DNA from: Tritrichomonas musculus | Taxonomy: Eukaryota > Parabasalia > Tritrichomonadida > Tritrichomonadidae | Direction: 5' to 3' | Length of the DNA: 64,000 nucleotides | Assembly: GCA_039105265.1 (NCBI GenBank) | Contig: JAPFFF010000021.1 | Coordinates: 2,108,001-2,172,000 of the forward strand | In this document: positions 39,707-48,300 of the stretch, in pieces | Layout: each line of letters begins with the position of its first letter | How positions within the stretch are numbered: position 1 is the first letter of the stretch | Made by a program: the position numbers and the translations under genes | The notes under the pieces: model-generated | The model's database searches: none | Told to the model about the DNA's origin: nothing | What the model saw: the letters and a program-made list of their open reading frames with translations, nothing else

Positions 39707-41383
39707 TTGTTGTCATTTCTAGCATTGTTGTTGTCATTTCTAGCATTGTTATTGTTATTTCTAGCATTGTTATTGTTATTTCTAACATTGTTGTTGTTAT
39801 TTCTAACATTGTTGTTGTTATTTCTAGTATTGTTATTGTCATTTCTAGCATTGTTGTTGTTAATTCTAACATTGTTATTGTTATTTCTAGCATTGTTATT
39901 GCTATTTCTAGCATTGTTGTTGTTAATTCTAACATTGTTATTGTTATTTCTAGCATTGTTATTGTTATTTCTAGCATTGTTGTTGTTATTTCTAGTATTG
40001 TTATTGTCATTTCTAGCATTGTTGTTGTTAATTCTAACATTGTTATTGTTATTTCTAGCATTGTTATTGCTATTTCTAGCATTGTTGTTGTTATTTCTAG
40101 CATTGTTATTGTTATTTCTAGCATTGTTATTGTCATTTCTAGCATTGTTGTTGTTAATTCTAGCATTGTTGTTGTTATTTCTAGCATTGTTATTGCTATT
40201 TCTAGCATTGTTGTTGTTATTTCTAGCATTGTTGTTGTTAATTCTAGCATTGTTGTTGTTATTTCTAGCATTGTTGTTGTTATTTCTAGCATTGTTATTG
40301 TCATTTCTAGCATTGTTGTTGTTAATTCTAACATTGTTATTGCTATTTCTAGCATTGTTATTGTCATTTCTAGCATTGTTATTGTTATTTCTAACATTGT
40401 TGTTGTTATTTCTAACATTGTTGTTGTTATTTCTAGTATTGTTATTGTCATTTCTAGCATTGTTGTTGTTAATTCTAACATTGTTATTGTTATTTCTAGC
40501 ATTGTTATTGCTATTTCTAGCATTGTTGTTGTTATTTCTAGCATTGTTATTGTTATTTCTAGCATTGTTATTGTCATTTCTAGCATTGTTGTTGTTAATT
40601 CTAGCATTGTTGTTGTTATTTCTAGCATTGTTATTGCTATTTCTAGCATTGTTGTTGTTATTTCTAGCATTGTTGTTGTTATTTCTAGCATTGTTATTGT
40701 CATTTCTAGCATTGTTATTGTCATTTCTAGCATTGTTATTGTCATTTCTAGCATTGTTGTTGTTATTTCTAGCATTGTTATTGTTATTTCTAGCATTGTT
40801 GTTGTTAATTCTAGCATTGTTGTTGTTATTTCTAGCATTGTTATTGTTATTTCTAGCATTGTTGTTGTTATTTCTAGCATTGTTGTTGTTATTTCTAGCA
40901 TTGTTGTTGTTATTTCTAGCATTGTTGTTGTTATTTCTAGCATTGTTGTTGTTATTTCTAGCATTGTTGTTGTTATTTCTAGCATTGTTATTGTCATTTC
41001 TAGCATTGTTGTTGTTAATTCTAACATTGTTATTGTTATTTCTAGCATTGTTATTGCTATTTCTAGCATTGTTGTTGTTATTTCTAGCATTGTTATTGTC
41101 ATTTCTAGCATTGTTGTTGTTAATTCTAGCATTGTTGTTGTTATTTCTAGCATTGTTGTTGTTATTTCTAGCATTGTTGTTGTTATTTCTAGCATTGTTG
41201 TTGTTATTTCTAGCATTGTTGTTGTTATTTCTAGCATTGTTATTGTTATTTCTAGCATTGTTGTTGTTATTTCTAGCATTGTTGTTGTTATTTCTAGCAT
41301 TGTTATTGTCATTTCTAGCATTGTTGTTGTTATTTCTAGCATTGTTATTGTTATTTCTAGCATTGTTGTTGTTATTTCTAATG
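39707..41383 (-). repeat. 21-bp coding minisatellite, about 80 units
   Basis: The array is built of a 21-base unit whose minus-strand reading is Arg-Asn-x-Asn-Asn-Asn-Ala, with x mostly Asn, sometimes Asp or Ser; Ile replaces the first Asn in some units and Val or Thr replaces Ala in others. Because the unit is a multiple of three and lacks stops, long frames are open on both strands; the plus frame would encode a Leu/Phe polymer and is regarded as a shadow. A four-unit block (Ser-type, plain, Ile-type, Asp-type) recurs, showing higher-order duplication. Confidence 0.95.
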
Positions 41384-42327
41384 ATGTCATCTCCATATTT
41401 AATATTATAATGATGATTTTGAAAATAATTATTTTTTACAATTTTCAAATTTTCGAGATAATTATTTTGTTCTTTGTCAATTAATTCCAAATTTCTTTGC
41501 CTTTGTTTGTGCATCAAATCATGATCATTTTCTTTCTTTCTTATTTGATAATTTAGGTCTTCATTATCGTTTCCTTCTTTTCTTTTATTTTTAAGGTCTT
41601 CTATTTCAGCTTTTTCTTTGTCATCGAGCTCTTAATTTTTCCTTTTCATTTCTTCTATCTTTCTTCTAAATTCATATGAAACTTCCTGTATATGAGCCAG
41701 TCTATACAACAAATTTTCTTCTTCTGCTTCTTTTTCATCCCATTTTTTTGGTCTTCAAATAATTTTTTATATTTGTCAGATTCTTCTAGGAATTCTTTGA
41801 CTTGTTTATAACTTGAAGGATATTGAGCATTTATAATACGTTTCAGATTAAATTCATTTTCACATAAATGACAGTGAATGGTTTTATCAGGATTTGAAGG
41901 ATCAATTCTTAAAATACTGGACAATTTGGAGTAGAACATTTAATCAAGTTGGGATCATCTGAAATATAACGTTCGATGATTGATTTTTTATATTTTTCTG
42001 CTTTTTCTTTCCCACAAAATTTTTCAATGTCAGATATCATAATTTCAAGTCCACAATTATCAAATCGACAAACAACTGGCATGATTGATGTTTCAATATT
42101 TTCCAATTGAATTTCAATTTCTTTTTTCCAGCATCCATAACATGCAATATATGTGCAAGGTGATTGATGCAATTCAACATTATCTTCATAGCAAATTGGA
42201 CACGTACCTCTACCTACTTCTTTGATATCCGATCCACTTAAATAGTTTTCTTTGAATTGATGAGGATTATTACAATAGGCTTCTAGAATTTTTCTCTGAT
42301 TCCAATTGAACTTTATAAGTAACAAAA

Positions 42328-42466
42328 ATGATTTATCTGCAGAAATGCCGAGAAATTTTGATATAGATTGAATTTGATCTTCTATATTATTTTGAATAGT
42401 TTCAAAAGTCAAAACATCAAATTCAATCTATATCAAAATTTCTCGGCATTTCTGCAGATAAATCAT
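42328..42466. repeat. 51-bp perfect inverted repeat with 37-base loop
   Basis: Bases 42328-42378 are the exact reverse complement of 42416-42466, with 42379-42415 between them. The right arm is an inverted copy of codons of the Ariadne N-terminal helix and interrupts the reading frame between the acidic N-terminus and the rest of the protein. It could form a long hairpin in DNA or RNA. Confidence 0.97.
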
Positions 42467-42587
42467 ATGTGTCTTCATCAGAGTAAGAATCATATGTGTC
42501 TTCATCAACGTAAAAGTCATTAGTGTCTTCATCAATGGAAAAGTCATTTTCTTGATCATTCAAATTTATATCAGCATCCGTAATCAT

Positions 42588-42879
42588 TCTGTAATGAATA
42601 CAAGTGAAATGACCAATTATTCAATCAATTTTTTCATATAAAAGCACATTTTAATTGAAATATTCGTGCCAATGGCACATTTTAATAAATATAGGTAAAA
42701 ATCGATAAATAAATAATATATATCCGATAGTTGATTTAAAAATCAATTTTAACAATTTGAAAGAAAGTATTCAAAAATGGATTTTTGAAAATTTTCAATT
42801 TACATAATCATTATGTAAATTTGTATTTTTTTTTATATTATATATTACTTTGAAATCTAATCTAGTGTCACGCCTATGA
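42588..42879. other. Spacer between two broken genes
   Basis: This AT-rich spacer contains a small perfect palindrome GTGCCAATGGCAC at 42666-42678, in a context (ATTCGTGCCA...GCAC...ATTTTA) that recurs near 63686-63710. Confidence 0.4.
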
Positions 42880-43714
42880 TTATCAAATCTTATGTTTTTT
42901 TAGTATTAATGTAATTTGCAATTTCTTTATGGTGGCATTTGATTAACTCTTTAAAGCATTCTGCATAATTATCTGCCTTATCTTTTTTATTGAATGATTT
43001 TCTATTTCTTGCAACAGTTGGATCGACATGATTATCTTCAAGTTGGTGAATTATTTCATGATTTTTACTATGAATGGCAAAAAGTCATAAAGAAGATGTT
43101 GATTCAGCATTATTCATTTGCTAATAATTAAAAATTCAATTTAAATTTATCCTAAAAAATGTTACATATTCAATGAAAGTTATTTTGCAGTCATATGTTC
43201 CAATAAAAAACGAATCTTCTTCATAAATTTATGGTTTTATTCCAGAATTGAGTGTAATGTTAGTTTTTCTTACATATGTAATGAATTCTTAAATTGAATC
43301 TTCTCGGATAAGCTTACAGAACAAACTGCCGTTTTCCCATTTTTTTTGGTTTTCATAAAAATTGTCAAGTAACTCACTTTTTTCTATTTCATCAATCTTT
43401 TCTTTAGAAAGATAATCAGTTGAACCTTTATTCTCTTCTTGAAGCTATATTTCATCTTTAAATGGTCGGATCTCTGGACAAAAATACTCCGGGTAGTTAC
43501 AAATAACGTACTTTTTTTAATTATGTTTTTGGTAACAATATTGGTCAAAGACTATTAATTTTTGTTCAATTAGAAACAGTAAAAGTCGTTTGTTACTCTT
43601 GAAAATATCGAATATTTCTGCATTAGAATAGTATTTTTTGATTATCTTCATGAAATACTTGAAATAAATTGAATTACTTGTTTTTTTAACAATATCCTGT
43701 GCTTTCATACTCAT
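42880..43714 (-). pseudogene. Decayed DUF3447 gene
   Basis: Minus-strand pieces match the DUF3447 part of the intact gene at 60.9 kb. At 43517-43714 the piece IFDIFKSNKRLLLFLIEQKLI corresponds to IFRIFHSNKWILLILFNEQIL. At 43240-43340 there is LFCKLIREDSI followed by a stop, then EFITYVRKTNITLNS. At 42890-43060 AIHSKNHEIIHQLEDN and ELIKCHHKEIANYI appear. Several stops and frame changes separate them. No ankyrin repeats remain. Confidence in the family is good; the exact ends are approximate. Confidence 0.7.
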
Positions 43715-44044
43715 ATAAATCGTGGATGATTAAATAATTTGAAAGAATAAATTCATACAAACATGTTCAAAACACATAAATCAGAAAAATAATTATTTTT
43801 AATCATCAAATCTGAGATCTTTTTTGTATGAATTCATAAACGCTCATTACATTAGATATTTTAATTCAAGTTAGTTTGTTGATAATTTTTTTATTATTTA
43901 AAAAATCAAATTATTCATTAGTTACTTTAAAAAAAAGAAAACAAAATATATTTTTTTCTTAACGTCTTTTTGTCAGATTTTCATTCAAAATGAATATGAA
44001 CAGTAAAATCAAAAAAAGAGTATTTTTATTTATTTATACAAAAG
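43715..44044. other. AT-rich spacer
   Basis: No gene is recognised between the DUF3447 relic and the caspase-like gene. Confidence 0.4.
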
Positions 44045-44854
44045 TTATTTGAAGATAGGACTTTCGCCAATATCTTTGTTAGACATTTCGCATTGGAATA
44101 CTTCATCAAACCGAGTTAGTGAAGGATTCATTCTTTCAATTAGTCTATTTGGTGAAATGTTTGGACAATCACTAATTATCTTACAGAAATAATAAGTAAA
44201 AATTCCATGAGTTCTTTCTGCATCTTTCGAATTAGAATCAGCTGTTTTTGTAACCCAAAAAGATATCATATTAGACGATCCTGTGATATTAAAGAACGAA
44301 CCACCAGAGAGACTGTCTGTGATAAACATGACTCTTAATTGTGGATTATTATTTTTTGAGATAACATCTGTAATTGAACTTTTTTGGAGAACTCCATCTT
44401 TGAATGTTATAGAATCTGAACCATGGTCTCGTCCGGAATAAAAGACAGTCAAAGATTCTGTAGTATTTTTCATGAAAAAGTCTAGAAATGTGGCTAAACG
44501 GCCTGAATTGTAAAGATACATAATTTTGAAACCAAGACGATGATGTTTAAGACCAATAAGGTATCCATCATTGAGAGGTCCAACACCAAGTTCTTTATCG
44601 ATTTCATCTGTGTCTTTAATTAAGATCAAGCAAACTTTTCTGAGATCTTCTGTTGGAATAACAGAAGGAGATTTTGTATTTAAGCACATTCCAATCCTTC
44701 CAAATGATTTTAGAAGATTTTTATGGGTTGATGTACTGCGAACTTGTTGGAATTTCTTGCTGGAAAATTCATTATCTTTAAGATCTAATTTTGTTGTACG
44801 ATGTTCATAATGTGGATGCTTTTGCTTTTTATCTGGTGTATCAACGTATGTCAT
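44045..44854 (-). CDS. Caspase-fold (peptidase C14-like) protein lacking the catalytic cysteine
   Basis: The 269-aa protein has a caspase/metacaspase-like core from about 73 to 260. LRKVCLILIKDTD resembles strand one, SLTVFYSGRDHGSDSI carries the His motif (His144), and LRVMFITDSLSGGSF corresponds to the D-x-C-x-S-G-G segment but has DSLSGG at 180-185. The cysteine nucleophile is thus absent. A tail after WVTKTADSNSKDAERTHGIFTYYF matches the small-subunit region where clan members check acidic or basic residues. No signal peptide or prodomain is evident. It is probably a pseudoprotease that could regulate an active relative or act as scaffold; this is inference. An initiator-like TCATT is at 44875-44879 on the minus strand. 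Confidence 0.72.
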   Translation of the reverse strand: MTYVDTPDKKQKHPHYEHRTTKLDLKDNEFSSKKFQQVRSTSTHKNLLKSFGRIGMCLNTKSPSVIPTEDLRKVCLILIKDTDEIDKELGVGPLNDGYLIGLKHHRLGFKIMYLYNSGRLATFLDFFMKNTTESLTVFYSGRDHGSDSITFKDGVLQKSSITDVISKNNNPQLRVMFITDSLSGGSFFNITGSSNMISFWVTKTADSNSKDAERTHGIFTYYFCKIISDCPNISPNRLIERMNPSLTRFDEVFQCEMSNKDIGESPIFK

Positions 44855-45340
44855 TTTGTCTGATATTAAAGGATAATGAAATCAAATTTATTGTTATCAT
44901 TTTATTTTTCTACTTCTTATCAATTTTTTTTATATCAGTCTAATAAAAAATAAAGTATTCAATCTTTTTTATTTCGACTTTTTGACTTTCTATTTATTTA
45001 AATATTGAATGATTTTATTTCGTTTTAAATAAATGCATTTTAGCTGCTTTTGTTTGAGTATATTAGTTTTACTATCGATTTTTTAAAACAATTGTATTTG
45101 ATCAAAATAACAAATTTGTTTCATTTATTGGCGCCAGCTTATAAAAAAAAAAAAAATGTAAAATTTAAAATTTGGTTCTTAAGTTATAAAGAACAACAAC
45201 ATTATAAATATTTAAGTTGACATTAGCATACATATTAAACCTTAATGAAAGAAAAAAAAAAAAAAAAATTAATATTAATTAAAAAAAAAATACATAAAAA
45301 CTTTATTTAATAAAAACAATATTATATATATTAAATTCAT
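44855..45340. other. AT-rich spacer with A-tracts
   Basis: No gene is recognised. It contains A-runs at about 45139-45151 and 45252-45269 just downstream of the large surface-protein gene. Confidence 0.4.
44875..44879 (-). promoter_or_regulatory. Candidate initiator for the caspase-like gene
   Basis: TCATT on the minus strand lies 20 bases before the start codon and matches TCA-Py-(T/A). Confidence 0.3.
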
Positions 45341-48300
45341 CTAAGAAGCTAAAATTTCCATGTTAGATGAATCCATTTTCTTTTTGAAAATGAATATAAT
45401 CACAATTACAATAACCGCTGCCAAAATAATTATAGAAAAAGTGAAAATTTCTATTTTGTTTGTTTCTTTAGCTTCATTGTAATTGAAAAACTGCTTCTGC
45501 AGCTGAAAGACGCAGTAATCGTTACTTGACTTTACATTTATTGAATGTGAATGATCTGTTGAAAACTTGCAAAAATCGACAACAATTTTCGGAGCGAATT
45601 TACTGAGTAATTCTCCGTCAATGTGATAATTTCGACCATGAATTTGGCCAACAAACACAGAACTTTTCACAAAGCAGTTCACACCATCAGGTCCGCCCAC
45701 ATAAAACAGCGAACTTTTTGAGTGCTTGCCGATTTCAAATCTACAATATTTAACATCATTTCTTGGCAGTTTGCGATGCTCAAGAATGACTCCATTTTGC
45801 CTCACAAAGCTGTTGTAAATCTTCACTTGACTTTCAAGGTTGTTGATGAACTTACAATCCGTTATTATGGACATTCTTGAAGTTATGTAAATCGCACTTC
45901 CTCCTGTTGATGCGTTACTGGCATCTGACAATGATTGGCATGAAGTGAAAGAGCACTCGATGATTTTCACTCTTTCATCGTTCGACGTTGAGTAGACATA
46001 AATTCCGCCGCCAAAATTGGCCTTACAATTCACAAAATCAACTTTTTCAATATCAACAATATGGCTGCTGTCAATGTAAAGAGCTCCTCCTCCTCCTTCT
46101 TTCGACTGGCAATCATCAAAGGACATTTCTTGGCATATAATTCCAGCATTTGTAATGCGAATCGCTCCACCATCGTCAGAATTGACAATGTTTTTAAATC
46201 CAGATGAATTGATAATAACACAAATTTGTTCGCCTTCTTTTCCATTGTAGTCGCAACGTGAGCCAGGCTCGCACAGGTCAGCAATGTAAATTGGAGTTGG
46301 CACAGAAGGTTGAATAGTCGAAATATTAGGGCTAATGAAATACAGGCCTGCAATTGTTGGATTGCTTTGATTATTAAACAATCCTTGTTTGGAAACATCA
46401 ACAAATTCAAGCACAAGTTTATCGCACTCAATTATTTTGGGGAAAACAAATTGTATCCTCGTCCATGGATAAACAGGCTCACCGATAAAGATTGTATTTA
46501 ATGATAACAATTGTTCATTATTTGATACATAAACACGAATTCCAGTTGGGAAGCCTTGAAATTCACGTTTATTTGAAAAGGTGAAATATGAAGGATCATA
46601 AAGAAAAGCTTCAAGAAAGACAGACTCAGAAAAGCTTATAGAAATATTATTATAATAAGTGTAGTTATTAGATATACTTGATATATAGAAAGTTGAAGAA
46701 TTGCCATCAAAAGCATTCGAAAGGGGATAATTAGTCACTCCTTCAGGTGCATCGCAAGTGAATTTTGATAAATCAATCGTGTGCAATGAAACATAATTAT
46801 TATCCAAATAATCTTTTGATGCTTCTGTAAAATATGTTGTTTCAACTTTTTGAATAAAAAATAAATTACAAATAATAGGACTTTTTGAATTACCAAAAAC
46901 GGTTTGCTCAGTGACATCACCAAATTCAAGCACAATTTTATCGCATTCAATTATTTCAGGGAAGACAAATTGCAATCTAGCGCCTTCATACAATGAATCA
47001 CCAATAAAAATGTAATTCAATGACAAAGTTTCATTTCCTGTTGAACTATAAATGTAAAGAATTGTTGGACATCCATGAATCATTAATTCATCATCATAAA
47101 AAGGATCATAAAGCATCGCTTCAAGTGCAACAGTTTCTGTAAATTCAATTACAATTTTATTAGAATAAGTTGCATTATTAGAAATGCTTGATATATAGCA
47201 AGTATCAGGAGTTCCATCAAATGCATTATTAAGTGGATAATTAGGCATTCCTTCTTGTCCAGAAAAATCAAATTTGCTTTGACCAACATTGGCAGAATAA
47301 ACATAACCGTTTATTTTATTTTTGCCAGTTACTTCATTGATTTGATAAGTTTTTAAATAACGAATTAAATACAAATCTTCAATAACTGGACTTTTTGAAT
47401 TTCCCACAATAAATTGATACGTAACATCAACAAATTCAAGCTTTAATTTGTCACATTCAATTATTTCTGGGAAAACAAATTGAACCTTGTTCCATGTATG
47501 AAGAGGAATTCCAATAAAAGTTGTAACCAAAGTGAAATTGTTGTTTCCAATAGATGAATAAACATTAAGGACAGTTGGAAAACCATGAAATATACGAGTA
47601 TTTCCATTAGTATTAAATACCGGAACATAAATGAATGCTTCCAAACTAACGGTTTTTGTAAAGTTAATAATAATTGTATTGTAGAATATGTTAGTGTTGT
47701 CAATACCAGATATATAATACGTTGATTCATTACCATCAAAAGCATCAGATATACGATGATTGATCATGCCAGTAGGCGCACTGTATGTAAATTCAGAAGA
47801 TGAAATAACACACTTATTGAAATAACCGTTATTGCTATATTTACCAGAAATAGAGGCAATGCTTGATGGCTCTTTATCATAATGCTGAATGAAGAATAGG
47901 TTACAAATAACAAGACTATTTGTATCGCCAACTATCGTTTGTTTCGTGACATTGGCAAATTCAAGTATTAGTTTATCACATTCAATCATGTCTGGAAATA
48001 CATATTGTATCCTTGTCCATTGATAAACTGGATTTCCTGTGAAAGTGGCTTTCAATGTAAGTGGTTCATTCCCAATTGACGAATAAACATTGACAACATT
48101 TGGAAAACCTTGAAATGTGCCTGTGTCACCATCAGTTGAATATTTCGGATCATAAAGGATTGCTTCAAGTGTGACTGATTTCGTAAAATTAATAGAGAGT
48201 CTGTTGTTGAATGTGTCACTGTTGGCAACACTCGATACATAAAGCGTATTTGGATTCGAGTCAAATGCATATGAAAGCTGATAATTTTTATGTCCAGAAG

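Larger units (their letters stand above)
39073..42587 (-). pseudogene. Ariadne-type RBR ubiquitin ligase gene, broken and expanded by a minisatellite
   Basis: Reading leftwards, pieces follow the order of ARIH proteins. First comes an acidic N-terminus (ATG at 42587, repeated S/V-DEDTYD units). Next is the helical start with FLGISADKSFLLLIKFNWNQ, then RING1 beginning CPICYEDN (the zinc His of the C-x-H step looks lost), and an IBR part ending CHLCENEF (41840-41890). Frames change near 41930, 41640 and 41600, and a stop lies in the 51-bp inverted duplication near 42416. The final ORF (39073-41514) starts with coiled coil, holds about 80 copies of a 7-residue Asn-rich unit, and ends in an Ariadne-like helical domain with ILMYSYPLIYFLEEE and FKERQNELKMAFDNFS. 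RING2 with its catalytic Cys is absent. A functional ligase is therefore unlikely; the last ORF might still be expressed. Confidence 0.72.

Noticed and set aside
39684-41410. Long open frames on the plus strand and in a second minus frame across the 21-bp array
   Set aside because: They are consequences of a stop-free repeat unit of 21 bases; the Asn-rich frame is the one continuous with recognisable protein at both sides.
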